From the NCBI GenBank assembly GCA_965238025.1, contig OZ250162.1:186001-250000 (forward strand): 64,000 nt of DNA, in the 5' to 3' direction. Below are positions 51,236 to 60,223 of this stretch, piece after piece. Each line of letters begins with the position of its first letter. Within the stretch, counting starts at the first letter, position 1. Position numbers and translations under genes: made by a program. The notes beneath the pieces were generated by a model. The model saw nothing but the letters and a program-made list of their open reading frames with translations. It was not told the origin of the DNA and searched no databases. The DNA comes from Pelagihabitans sp965238025. Lineage in GTDB: Bacteria > Bacteroidota > Bacteroidia > Flavobacteriales > Flavobacteriaceae.

Positions 51236-53065
51236 ATGATCATAAAAAAACAATGCTCCTTGGCCTTTATTGTGCTTTACCTCTTTTTTTTAAGTAGTGG
51301 TTTACAAGCACAAACTACGATTACTAAAAATAGTGAAACTTGGAATTTAAGGGTTGATGGGCAACCTTTTGAGATCAAAGGAGCAACTTTTGGGTATGAT
51401 AAGGATATAGAAAATTACGACGGCTATTTTAAGGATCTGAAATTTCTAGGAGTAAATACCATTCGTATTTGGGCCACCAATGAAAACACCAAAAGGCTTT
51501 TGGATGCGGCCCATACCAACAATATAAAAGTAATGGTAGGTATCTGGATGCGGCATGGTCGTCCGGGAATGGAAGCCGATGACTCCTTTAATTATCTGGA
51601 AGATAAAAAAGGCATGGAAGACATGTATACCAATGCCATTAATACCGTTGAGAAATACAAAAACCATCCCGCAGTACTTACCTGGGGTATCGGCAACGAA
51701 GTGTATTTAAATATCGCAACAGATGCTGAAAAGGAGGTGTACTCCAAACTCCTGGAAAGAATATGTAGTTACATAAAAAAAATAGATCCAACTCATCTCA
51801 TCACCTCGGTAGAGGCCTGGACCTTCGGATTGGATTGGTGGCAAAAGTTCGTGCCCTCTATTGATATATACGGTTTGAACAGCTATGGTCCTGGCGCGAA
51901 TTATTTGGCTTCAGAATTAGAAAAAAGGGGAATTGACAAACCTTATATCATTACCGAATTTGGGGTGACCGGAGAGTGGGATATAAAAACAAAGAAAAAC
52001 GGAATCGAAATAGAACCGACTGATAATGAAAAATACGATGCCATAGCACTTGGTTATCACGACTGGATAAAAAATAAACCGAACTGTCTAGGGGTCTATA
52101 TATTTCATTATTCCAGCGGAAACGACTTCGCATCTCCTTGGCTTTTTACCCATCACAAGGGCATGTATCGCCCACAATATTGGGCCATAAGAGAAGCCTA
52201 TAGCGGAGAAAAACCAGAAAATAACATACCTGTCATCAATGTTTTTCAATTACCCGAGGCGACGTCTGGGATAAAAAGTGACTCATGGATTCCTGTAACC
52301 TTGGAGGTATTTGATATTGAGAAAGAAAGCATGGATATCAGTTTTTATTACAATCAAAGAACGGGTAGCCGCAAACGAAGAAACCAGCTTAACGAACTTA
52401 ACTTTAGAGGTAATTTAACCGATGGTTTTGAAATTCAATTGCCAAAAGAAAATGGCCCTATAAAAGTATATGTAAACATTAGGGATTCGTTTAATAATGT
52501 GGGTATAGCGTCAACCTCGATAATAGTCATAGATGAAGAAGCCAAAAGCAAAAAATACCTTGTAGCAAAAACCGAATTGCCTTTTTATGTTTACAAGGAT
52601 AGCGAAGATCTTCCTTACAGTCCCTCCGGACATATGGGAAATTACAAGGCGATGTCTATTGACCTTGCCAATAACGAATATGTACACTCTGGGAAAACAG
52701 CCATTAAAATCAGTTACGATGCCGACCATGACTGGTATGGTGTTGGGTTTGTAGACCCGCCAAATGATTGGGGTGAAAATTTAGGAGGTTATGAAATAAT
52801 CGGCGCAAAAGCGTTTAGCTTTTGGGCAAAAGCAAGTAAAAAAAATGTTGCAGCAACCATCGGCTTTGGATTAATCGGTAATGACAAACCATTTCCCGAT
52901 ACAGCCAAAAAAACAGTTGAAATCAAACTAAACACAAAATGGAAAAAATACACCATTAATGTTAAAAAACTTGACCTGAGCTGTATCCGTTCCGGTTTGG
53001 TTGTATTTTCAAGTAGTTATGGCTCACCCCAAAATATTTACTTGGACGATGTGGTTTTTGAATAG
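51236..53065 (+). CDS. Secreted clan GH-A glycoside hydrolase with C-terminal beta-sandwich
   Basis: About 609 residues from ATG 51236, with signal peptide ending FFLSSGLQAQ. The (beta/alpha)8 barrel (residues about 25-330) contains GVNTIRIWATNENTKRLLDA, TWGIGNEVYL with the acid/base Glu after Asn, IDIYGLNSYGPGANYL and YIITEFGVTGEW with the nucleophile Glu. This pattern fits GH2 TIM-barrel or GH5-like enzymes. Residues about 470-609 resemble a carbohydrate-binding sandwich (GKTAIKISYDADHDWYGVGF, YLDDVVFE). No T9SS CTD is seen. A beta-glucan or beta-mannan substrate is plausible but not shown. Confidence 0.82.
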   Translation: MIIKKQCSLAFIVLYLFFLSSGLQAQTTITKNSETWNLRVDGQPFEIKGATFGYDKDIENYDGYFKDLKFLGVNTIRIWATNENTKRLLDAAHTNNIKVMVGIWMRHGRPGMEADDSFNYLEDKKGMEDMYTNAINTVEKYKNHPAVLTWGIGNEVYLNIATDAEKEVYSKLLERICSYIKKIDPTHLITSVEAWTFGLDWWQKFVPSIDIYGLNSYGPGANYLASELEKRGIDKPYIITEFGVTGEWDIKTKKNGIEIEPTDNEKYDAIALGYHDWIKNKPNCLGVYIFHYSSGNDFASPWLFTHHKGMYRPQYWAIREAYSGEKPENNIPVINVFQLPEATSGIKSDSWIPVTLEVFDIEKESMDISFYYNQRTGSRKRRNQLNELNFRGNLTDGFEIQLPKENGPIKVYVNIRDSFNNVGIASTSIIVIDEEAKSKKYLVAKTELPFYVYKDSEDLPYSPSGHMGNYKAMSIDLANNEYVHSGKTAIKISYDADHDWYGVGFVDPPNDWGENLGGYEIIGAKAFSFWAKASKKNVAATIGFGLIGNDKPFPDTAKKTVEIKLNTKWKKYTINVKKLDLSCIRSGLVVFSSSYGSPQNIYLDDVVFE

Positions 53066-53153
53066 CCCTGCTTGTCTAGATGGGATTTTCTGTGGTAACT
53101 ACTATTTTTAATCGGTTATTCACCATAACGCTTTGCTATACCGACGCTTAGAA

Positions 53154-54644
53154 ATGAAAAAGTATGTACCGATAATTGTTGTTCTCTCTATCATTAAATT
53201 TACCATTCAATGGTTTGGAAATCGAAATTACGGTTTTCATCGTGATGAATTACTCCATTTATCGGTTAGTGAGCATCTAGATTGGGGGTTTATGGAATTT
53301 CCGCCGCTCATAGCCGTAATCGGAAAAATATCTTACTGGCTCTTTGATTATTCCCTGCTTGGAGTTAGACTTTTTCCAACTTTTGCTGGTATTGGGATTT
53401 TGATTTTATGTTGCTTAATTGCAAAAGAACTGGGAGGTAAATCAAAAGCCGTTTTCCTATCGGGAATATGTATACTTGCGTTTCTTCCATTTTATCGAAA
53501 TCACACCTTATTCCAACCTGTTGCATTCGATCAATTGTTCTGGACACTGGGGTTTTACTTTATAATAAGGTTCATAAATTCCGAACACAAAAAGTATTTA
53601 ATTCTTTTGGGGCTGACCTTGGGTTTGGGTCTAATGAATAAATACACAATGTTAGTTTGGGCTTTTGGGGTATTTGTCGGCTTGTTTTTCTATGACAAAG
53701 GGGCCATATTTAAAAATAAGTGGTTATACATTTCGGCATTTGTTTCCCTACTTATTTTCGCACCCAATATTATTTGGCAAATTCAAAATGATTTCCCGCT
53801 TTTAAAACACCTTCAGGCCTTAAATGAAAATCAATTAAGCGAAATAGATCCAATGGCATTTGGGGTAGAACAATTACAGTTTCCATTTACCTTATCCCTT
53901 AGCCTTTTTGGTCTTTTTGCCTTCCTAATTGACAAAAACCTAAGCCGATATAGAACTGTGGGAGTATCGGTTGTGGTGATTTTTTGCACAATGTGGCTAC
54001 TACATTCAAAAGCATATTATGTGTTCGCCATCTATCCAGTTCTCTTCGCAAGTGGTGCCGTTAAAATTGAATCCATGTTTATAAAGAAACCCGGTTGGGT
54101 TTACGCCATCGCGATGATTATTTTACTCCCTTCCCTATATTTTATCCCAGAGCTTACGCCCATTATGCCTGTCGAAAAATATGTTGAATATGCCAAGCTA
54201 GAAGAAAAAGAAAACGGAAGGGTCGAATTAACTGGGGATTATGCCGATATGTTTGGATGGGAAGAGCAGACGATTTTGGTCGACAGTGTCTATAATTCAT
54301 TAAGTGAAAAAGAGCGAGCGAATTGCGTTCTATGGGCAGAAAACTATGGGGAGGCCGGGGCACTTAAGATTCTGGGAAAGAAATACAACCTCCCAAACCC
54401 AATTAGTAGACATGGGAGTTTTTGGCAATGGGGTTTCGGTAATAAAAAAGCAGCGGTTTGGATAAGCTTAGGAAATGAAAAACCCACTATTGAACATGTA
54501 TTTGAAGAAGTGGAATTGGTAAAAATAATTACACACAAATATGCGATCGAAGAGGAAAACGGAATACCACTTTATATTTGCCGTAAGCCAAAAATTGATA
54601 TTGAAAAGTGGTGGAAAGATTATGAAGAGCACATATTTGATTGA
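53154..54644 (+). CDS. GT39/ArnT-like membrane glycosyltransferase
   Basis: About 496 residues from ATG 53154; the frame extends to 53133. There are about ten membrane spans. The first luminal loop FGNRNYGFHRDELLHLSVSE has the acidic pair (DE) typical of PMT/ArnT-family (GT-C) enzymes, followed by MEFPPLIAVIGKISYWLF. LGFYFIIRFINS and GLGLMNKYTMLVWAFGVFVG match the PMT_2 core. The soluble C-terminal domain is long (GDYADMFGWEEQTILVDSVY). It would transfer a sugar from a polyprenyl phosphate to an exported acceptor; specificity unknown. Confidence 0.87.
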   Translation: MKKYVPIIVVLSIIKFTIQWFGNRNYGFHRDELLHLSVSEHLDWGFMEFPPLIAVIGKISYWLFDYSLLGVRLFPTFAGIGILILCCLIAKELGGKSKAVFLSGICILAFLPFYRNHTLFQPVAFDQLFWTLGFYFIIRFINSEHKKYLILLGLTLGLGLMNKYTMLVWAFGVFVGLFFYDKGAIFKNKWLYISAFVSLLIFAPNIIWQIQNDFPLLKHLQALNENQLSEIDPMAFGVEQLQFPFTLSLSLFGLFAFLIDKNLSRYRTVGVSVVVIFCTMWLLHSKAYYVFAIYPVLFASGAVKIESMFIKKPGWVYAIAMIILLPSLYFIPELTPIMPVEKYVEYAKLEEKENGRVELTGDYADMFGWEEQTILVDSVYNSLSEKERANCVLWAENYGEAGALKILGKKYNLPNPISRHGSFWQWGFGNKKAAVWISLGNEKPTIEHVFEEVELVKIITHKYAIEEENGIPLYICRKPKIDIEKWWKDYEEHIFD

Positions 54645-54652
54645 AATTAAAA

Positions 54653-55081
54653 ATGAAAAACTTAAAAATACATACCGATATTAGGGTTGAATCAAAGTTT
54701 CGGTCGTATCCGGCAGGGATAAAAGCCAAATTGACCAATCTTAGAAACTTAGTTCTGGAAGTAGCCTCCGAACAGGAGTCGATCAGCGAGCTGGAAGAAA
54801 CCCTAAAATGGGGAGAACCTAGTTACCTCGTTAAAAAGGGAAGTACCATTAGAATAGATTGGAAAGCCAAAACACCGGATCACTATGCCATCTATTTTAA
54901 ATGCACCAGCAAACTGGTTCCAACTTTTAAAGCAGTTTATGGCGACCTATTCCAATACGAAAAGAATAGGGCAATTCTATTCGGTCTAGATGATAAGGTT
55001 CCTAAAAAGGAATTAAAACAATGTATTGCACTTGCATTGAACTATCATACCCTAAAGAACAAACCTCAACTAGGTATGTAA
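54653..55081 (+). CDS. DUF1801 domain protein
   Basis: A 142-residue cytoplasmic protein from ATG 54653, eight bases after the glycosyltransferase stop. DUF1801 (YdhG-like) features: SYPAGIKAKLTNLRNLVLEV, ELEETLKWGEPSYLVKKGST, IRIDWKAKTPDHYAIYFKCT and DDKVPKKELKQCIALALNYH. Function of the family is unknown, with a steroid-binding-like fold in solved structures. Probably co-transcribed with the gene before it. Confidence 0.87.
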   Translation: MKNLKIHTDIRVESKFRSYPAGIKAKLTNLRNLVLEVASEQESISELEETLKWGEPSYLVKKGSTIRIDWKAKTPDHYAIYFKCTSKLVPTFKAVYGDLFQYEKNRAILFGLDDKVPKKELKQCIALALNYHTLKNKPQLGM

Positions 55082-55140
55082 AAAAGCCCTGTTTTTAAAG
55101 CAACCCTATCCTAAAAATAGCATCCCTAATTAAAATGGTT

Positions 55141-55566
55141 ATGAAAATTAAATTCTTGTTTATCTATATTCTGACACTTGGTATGTTGTCGTGTGATACT
55201 AATGATGATGCTGGTGTGGAAAATTGCGATGAAACGGTTATTATGGATGCCCAGCTTTTCCAAAATGCCCCGGCCGATCAATTGACCATAAACGATATTA
55301 GCATCGCCGGCAACTGCTTGAAAATAAACTTCAGTGCAAGTGGCTGTGACGGGAATTCTTGGGAAATTAAGCTTATAGATGCCGAACAAATTCTAGAATC
55401 CGAACCTATTCAGCGAAGGCTTCGATTATCGCTGAAAAATGAGGAATTATGTCAAGCTTTTATCATGAGGGAGGTTACTTTCGATTTATCGGCCTTGCTG
55501 ACAGATCACAACCCAATAAGATTGAACATAACGGATTGGGACGATATAATCCTTTACGAATTATAG
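55141..55566 (+). CDS. Small lipoprotein of unknown function
   Basis: A 141-residue protein from ATG 55141 with lipobox LGMLSCDTNDD and no recognised domain. The mature part has four cysteines besides the lipobox (GVENCDE, AGNCLKI, SGCDGNSWE, ELCQAFI) that could form two disulphides. The strand-rich body (CLKINFSASGCDGNSWEIKL) suggests a small beta-sandwich. It ends ten bases before the convergent trkH stop. Confidence 0.7.
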   Translation: MKIKFLFIYILTLGMLSCDTNDDAGVENCDETVIMDAQLFQNAPADQLTINDISIAGNCLKINFSASGCDGNSWEIKLIDAEQILESEPIQRRLRLSLKNEELCQAFIMREVTFDLSALLTDHNPIRLNITDWDDIILYEL

Positions 55567-55576
55567 TAGGTTGCCC

Positions 55577-57067
55577 TTAGGTACGTTTCCAAAAGTAGGG
55601 GGTAAATAGGATCAATACGGTAAACAACTCCAAACGGCCTGCCAACATCAAAAAACAACACCACCATTTGCCTAAATCGGGGAGCCCATTAAAATTGCTG
55701 AGTGGGTTAAGACTGCCAAAAGCGGGACCTACGTTACCTAAGGAGGAAGCGGCTCCCCCAAGGGCCGAAACAAAATCGAGCCCCAAGGCTGCCAGAACCA
55801 AAGCCCCGATAATAAACAACAACATATAGAGGACAAAAAAACCAATGATATTGTATACAATATCCTCTTTTACCGTCTTGTTGTTATAACGAACGGGTAT
55901 AATGGCATTACTATGAAGGGTACGTTTAAATTCAAGTATCCCATTTTTTATGATGATAAGTTGGCGCATTACCTTAATACCCCCTGCCGTGGAGCCAGCT
56001 GAGCCCCCTAAGAACATGAGTCCGAAAAAGAAAATGGTCAAGAAGGGTGTCCATGCTGTAAAATCAGCCGTTACAAAACCTGTTGTCGTTATCACCGCAA
56101 CAACCTGAAAAAGAGTGTGTCTAAACGAGCTTTCGATCGCTCCAAAAGGCATGGGGTGATATTCCGAAACGGGAATATTGGCTTGAAAATAAACTACAAA
56201 AGCAGCCATTATGGTAAACCCGATAATTAAAAGCGAATAGTACCTGAATTCCTCATCTTTAAGCACCTTCTGTACTTTGCCTTTGAAAGCAAAATAACTC
56301 AGTACAAAGTTGGCTCCCGCCAAAAACATAAAGAATATTGTAATGTATTGGATCAAGGGTTGGTCGTTCCAATAAGCTAGACTCGCATTTTTAGTGGAAA
56401 ATCCACCTGTTGAAAGTGTTGCAAGGGAATGATTGATCGCATCAAAAAACGACATGCCCGCCAACTTTAACAACAAAGTTTCAGCAGCCGTATAACCTAC
56501 ATAAATAAGCCAAAGCCTTTTGGCGGTATCCGTAATCCTAGGATGTAATTTATCGGCATTGGGGCCTGGTGCTTCCGCCGCAAACAGTTGCATACCGCCA
56601 ATACCCAATAAGGGTAGAATGGCTATTGCAAGAACAATAATGCCCATTCCTCCAATCCAGTGTGTAAGACTTCGCCAAAAAAGAATGCCCTCGGGCAAAG
56701 ATTCGATATCGTCTAGGATAGAAGCACCTGTTGTAGTATACCCTGATATGGTCTCAAAAAAAGCATTGGTGATGCCCGGAATGGCCCCGGAAAAAATATA
56801 AGGCAACATGCCCGAAATAGAAAGGCATAGCCAGCCAAAGGTTACTATAATGTATCCTTCTTTTCGCTTTACCTCCTTTTTATGTTTTCTGGTAGCATAC
56901 ATTGCAGTACCCCCAAAAAAGATGGCCGTGACCGCAGCCAAGCCGATGCCAAAAGTGGCCCCATCACTGTAAATAGCACTCACCAGAACAGCGAAAAGCA
57001 TAAACCCTCCGTTAAATAGCAACAGGAGTCCCAAAATATGAAATATGATCTTTGAGTTTAGCTGCAT
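55577..57067 (-). CDS. trkH: TrkH-family potassium uptake channel subunit
   Basis: About 496 residues from ATG 57067 (the longer frame overlaps trkA). An integral membrane K+ transporter with four pore loops, recognisable as SGYTTTGASILDD, LATLSTGGFSTKNASL, VITTTGFVTADF and AASSLGNVGPAFGSL. LTHWIGGMGIIVLAIAILPL and GGSAGSTAGGIKVMRQLI are also family-typical. The start codon overlaps the trkA stop (TAATG), so the channel and its gating subunit are translationally coupled. Confidence 0.96.
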   Translation of the reverse strand: MQLNSKIIFHILGLLLLFNGGFMLFAVLVSAIYSDGATFGIGLAAVTAIFFGGTAMYATRKHKKEVKRKEGYIIVTFGWLCLSISGMLPYIFSGAIPGITNAFFETISGYTTTGASILDDIESLPEGILFWRSLTHWIGGMGIIVLAIAILPLLGIGGMQLFAAEAPGPNADKLHPRITDTAKRLWLIYVGYTAAETLLLKLAGMSFFDAINHSLATLSTGGFSTKNASLAYWNDQPLIQYITIFFMFLAGANFVLSYFAFKGKVQKVLKDEEFRYYSLLIIGFTIMAAFVVYFQANIPVSEYHPMPFGAIESSFRHTLFQVVAVITTTGFVTADFTAWTPFLTIFFFGLMFLGGSAGSTAGGIKVMRQLIIIKNGILEFKRTLHSNAIIPVRYNNKTVKEDIVYNIIGFFVLYMLLFIIGALVLAALGLDFVSALGGAASSLGNVGPAFGSLNPLSNFNGLPDLGKWWCCFLMLAGRLELFTVLILFTPYFWKRT

Positions 57068-58416
57068 TATAAAAACAATCGTTCGATTACCGGGATTATT
57101 TCTGGCAAACAACATACCACTACCCTATCCCCTTCCTCAATTCTAAATCCTCCCAAGGCAATGATACCTTCGTCATTCCTTACCACGCCACCAATAGTAG
57201 CCGACTTCGGGAAATTCATCTCACGAATTACCTTCCCGGTAACTTTGGAGTCGGGTTTTACGACAAACTCCAATATCTCAGCATTTAGATTATTTAAACG
57301 CATCATCGCCACTATTTCGCCCTTTCTGATGTGCTTGAAAATGTTGTTCGCCGCCAGCAGTTTTTTATTGATCAAAGTGTCTATTCCGATAGAGTGTGAA
57401 AGTTGAAAATAATCCGTATTCTCGACCAAGGCAATCGTCTTTTTAATTCGCTTTGACTTAGCGACAAGACAAGACATAATATTGGTTTCGGAATTTCCTG
57501 TTACGGCGATAAAGGCATCCATAGATTCCAGACTTTCCTCCTCCAACAACTCCACGTTGCGCCCATCCCCATTAATCACAAGGGCATTGGGGAGATCATC
57601 GGCCAAATCAAAGGCTTTTTCCTTGTTCTTTTCAATCAATTTTACGTTGTACTTCTTCGTACAAAGGTCCCTTGCAGCCTTGAAACCAACTTTACTACCA
57701 CCAAGTATCATTACGTTCTTAATGTCCTCCTTCTTTTTTCCGGTAAGCTTATATAGCTCATCTACTCCTTCTTTTACGGTAATAAAATACACTTGATCCC
57801 CTTCCTTGAAAACAGTATCTCCGCGCGGAATAACCGTAAATTGAGTACCTAAACGTTGTAATGCGATAGGCATAAAGTGCAATTCTGGAAAAATATTGGC
57901 CGCCTCTTTCACCATTTTACCAACAAAAGGCGCAGATGCCGGTAAGGATACACCTACCATAATCAACTTGCCGTCCTCAAATTCATAGGTATCATTGAAA
58001 GCACTCTGATTCAACAACATTTGTATCTCTGTTGCGGCCAGTTCTTCTGGAGAAATAAGTTCATCTATTCCCAACTCATCAAATTTCACCATTTCTTTAT
58101 TATCTATAAACTCGGTGTTCGATATCCTGGCAATTGTTCTTTTACAGCCTAATTGCTTCGCCAACAAACACAAGGTGATATTGGTGGTCTCTGACGAGGT
58201 TACTCCGATTACCAAATCTGAGGTCGATACCCGCGCATCCTGCAAAATTGAAATTGAAGTGGCATCCCCCCGAAGTACACGAATATCCAGATGACTATCT
58301 GCATAGGCAAGACTTGCCTTATCATTATCGATCAAGGTAATATCTTGTGATTCATAAGACAGTAGTTTAGCCAAATGAAAGCCTACTTCACCAGCCCCGG
58401 CAATTATTATTTTCAT
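57067..58416 (-). CDS. trkA: Trk system potassium transporter regulatory subunit TrkA
   Basis: A 449-residue cytoplasmic protein with tandem RCK units. The first Rossmann domain is IIIAGAGEVGFHLAKLLSYE with TLIDNDKASLAYAD. The second begins VMILGGSKVGFKAARDLCTK with VKLIEKNKEKAFDLAD. Each is followed by a TrkA_C-type domain (PASAPFVGKMVKEAANIFPE; DSKVTGKVIREMNFPKSATI). NAD(H) or ATP binding gates TrkH. It is the first gene of the minus-strand pair. Confidence 0.97.
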   Translation of the reverse strand: MKIIIAGAGEVGFHLAKLLSYESQDITLIDNDKASLAYADSHLDIRVLRGDATSISILQDARVSTSDLVIGVTSSETTNITLCLLAKQLGCKRTIARISNTEFIDNKEMVKFDELGIDELISPEELAATEIQMLLNQSAFNDTYEFEDGKLIMVGVSLPASAPFVGKMVKEAANIFPELHFMPIALQRLGTQFTVIPRGDTVFKEGDQVYFITVKEGVDELYKLTGKKKEDIKNVMILGGSKVGFKAARDLCTKKYNVKLIEKNKEKAFDLADDLPNALVINGDGRNVELLEEESLESMDAFIAVTGNSETNIMSCLVAKSKRIKKTIALVENTDYFQLSHSIGIDTLINKKLLAANNIFKHIRKGEIVAMMRLNNLNAEILEFVVKPDSKVTGKVIREMNFPKSATIGGVVRNDEGIIALGGFRIEEGDRVVVCCLPEIIPVIERLFL

Positions 58417-58474
58417 TTATCTGATAAATATTGAATGCATACGGCTACATTTTGGTCGCCTGTAAGAAAGAAAC

Positions 58475-58501
58475 GCCATGTTATTCGACATGGCTTTTTT
58501 T
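58475..58501 (+). terminator. Terminator-like hairpin between divergent genes
   Basis: GCCATGT (58475-58481) pairs with ACATGGC (58488-58494) and is followed by seven T on the plus strand. No plus-strand gene lies upstream in this divergent spacer, so it may end a short unannotated transcript or act as an attenuator ahead of menG. Confidence 0.65.
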
Positions 58502-58590
58502 GCAGTTCATGTTATGAAAGGTTTGCACGTAATTGCGGTGCAAAATTAAACATTTTATTCAGGACGAATAAAAAAAGTCCCAAAATAAAA

Positions 58591-58614
58591 CACAATAATA
58601 GTACACTTATTGTG
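58591..58614. promoter_or_regulatory. Inverted repeat CACAATAA-N8-TTATTGTG upstream of menG
   Basis: Perfect 8-bp arms (58591-58598, 58607-58614) lie about 34 bp upstream of the -7 element of menG. This is a good shape for a dimeric repressor or activator site; the binding protein is unknown. Confidence 0.5.
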
Positions 58615-58647
58615 TATGCTGCGCCCCATTAACAACAGCCGAAATCG

Positions 58648-58655
58648 TATCTTTG
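58648..58655 (+). promoter_or_regulatory. -7 element (TAtcTTTG) of menG
   Basis: TATCTTTG lies 15 bp before ATG 58671, no clear TTG at standard spacing. Confidence 0.5.
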
Positions 58656-58670
58656 CACAAATTTGAGAAA

Positions 58671-59399
58671 ATGGCCCAAAAAGTTACTCCTTACGGTGCA
58701 TCGGAAGGTGGAAAAAAAGAGCAGGTTACGAAGATGTTCGATAAAATCAGCACCAATTACGACGGACTCAACCGCGTAATTTCTTTTGGTATTGATGTCA
58801 AGTGGCGCAAACGGGTGGTGAACATTCTTAAAAAGAAGCAACCAACCAGCATATTGGACATTGCAACAGGCACTGGTGATTTGGCAATAAGTCTGACCAA
58901 AACAGGGGCGAAACGTATCGTAGGTCTTGATATCTCTCCGGGAATGTTAGCGGTAGGCAAGGAAAAGGTTCAAGAGAAAAAAATGGATGATACCATTGAA
59001 ATGGTGATAGGTGATAGTGAAAACCTTTCCTATAACGACAATAGCTTTGATGCCGTTACGGTGGCTTTTGGTGTGCGCAATTTCGAGACCTTGGAAAAAG
59101 GCCTTGCCGAAATCTATCGGGTACTCTCAAAAGAAGGTACCTTGGTGATTTTAGAAACTTCCGTACCCAATAAAACACCTTTCAAACAAGGTTACCACTT
59201 TTACACCAAATACATTTTGCCGGTAATCGGACGTTTATTTTCGAAAGACAGGTCGGCTTATGCCTATTTATCGGAATCTGCGGCTGTTTTTCCGCATGGT
59301 GAGGAGTTCAACAATATTTTACGTAAAATCGGGTTTATAGAGGTAGACAACAAACCCCAGACTTTTGGGGTGGCTTCAATATATGTTGCTACAAAGTAA
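58671..59399 (+). CDS. ubiE: Demethylmenaquinone methyltransferase (MenG/UbiE)
   Basis: A 242-residue SAM-dependent methyltransferase for the last step of menaquinone synthesis; Bacteroidota use menaquinone, so the MenG role is favoured over ubiquinone. Motifs: VTKMFDKISTNYDGLNRVIS, ILDIATGTGDLAISL, DSENLSYNDNSFDAVTVAFG and VRNFETLEKGLAEIYRVLSK. ATG 58671 is chosen over the upstream in-frame start at 58653. It is followed after four bases by porT, an arrangement I recall from other flavobacterial genomes. Confidence 0.95.
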   Translation: MAQKVTPYGASEGGKKEQVTKMFDKISTNYDGLNRVISFGIDVKWRKRVVNILKKKQPTSILDIATGTGDLAISLTKTGAKRIVGLDISPGMLAVGKEKVQEKKMDDTIEMVIGDSENLSYNDNSFDAVTVAFGVRNFETLEKGLAEIYRVLSKEGTLVILETSVPNKTPFKQGYHFYTKYILPVIGRLFSKDRSAYAYLSESAAVFPHGEEFNNILRKIGFIEVDNKPQTFGVASIYVATK

Positions 59400-59403
59400 A
59401 CTT

Positions 59404-60108
59404 ATGAGGAATACGCTTTTTCTATTGATGGGACTGTTTTTATTCGTTCCAGCAGCCAAGGCACAGTTCAAACAGAACCCCATTCTTAATATTGAGAATA
59501 AGGACAAAGCCCGATTCAATTATGGTTATTTTCTAGGTTTTAACCAATACGACTTCAAGTTTGATTATAAAAACAATTCAGATCGCGATATTCTGGTTGA
59601 CAAAACTTTAGGTTTCAATGTTGGACTTATTGGGGAAATGCGACTTAGTGAATTTTTCGACCTGAGATTTGAACCGGGGTTGCATTATAATGCCCGGACC
59701 CTATTCTTCCCTGGATTTACCGTGGATCAAACGGCCGAGCGGCAACGTGAAGTAAAGTCTACCTATATCAATTTTCCATTGCTGCTTAAAGTGAGTACCA
59801 AACGTTTTGGGAACTTTAAGCCATTTATTATAGGAGGGCCTTCAATGTCGCTCAACCTTGGTAGTAATGAGGAAAGCCTCGATGATACTATTAGTGGCAC
59901 TTTTAGAATGAAAAAATGGAACTACAATTATGAATTGGGCTTTGGTATAGATTTTTACTTGGAGTACTTTAAGTTTACACCCAGTATTCGGGGGGTATTC
60001 ACTATCAATGATGAGCACATTCCTGATAATGTTGCGGATAGTCCTTATACCGGAAATATAGATGCCCTTAGAACCAGGGGGCTATTTATCAATTTTACAT
60101 TTGAGTAG
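59404..60108 (+). CDS. porT: PorT family protein of the type IX secretion system
   Basis: A 234-residue outer membrane beta-barrel protein from ATG 59404, with signal peptide MRNTLFLLMGLFLFVPAAKA. The barrel-like alternation (FNYGYFLGFNQYDFKFDYKN, DLRFEPGLHYNARTLFF, YINFPLLLKVSTKRFGN, FKPFIIGGPSMSLNLGSNEE, YELGFGIDFYLEYFKFTPSI) matches PorT. It is required for T9SS function and gliding in characterised relatives. It is co-transcribed with menG by spacing and acts together with the plug protein encoded at 32313. Confidence 0.88.
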   Translation: MRNTLFLLMGLFLFVPAAKAQFKQNPILNIENKDKARFNYGYFLGFNQYDFKFDYKNNSDRDILVDKTLGFNVGLIGEMRLSEFFDLRFEPGLHYNARTLFFPGFTVDQTAERQREVKSTYINFPLLLKVSTKRFGNFKPFIIGGPSMSLNLGSNEESLDDTISGTFRMKKWNYNYELGFGIDFYLEYFKFTPSIRGVFTINDEHIPDNVADSPYTGNIDALRTRGLFINFTFE

Positions 60109-60223
60109 GGTTTATAAACAAAATCAAGCCCTAAAAACAATCCGTTGGTAGCCTAAGAAACAGTTCTTAGCTTACTGTTCCGTGCCTGTTTTGTGCATAC
60201 AGGTTTGGTAACTGGCAACTTCG

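Noticed and set aside
53066..53153. Possible seventh attC-like element before the glycosyltransferase gene
   Set aside because: The spacer has TAACGC and GCTATACC fragments but no paired core sites or internal stem; treated as ordinary spacer.
58435..58632. 65-codon plus-strand frame in the trkA-menG spacer
   Set aside because: It reads straight through a terminator hairpin and the operator-like repeat and has no recognisable composition or start signal.
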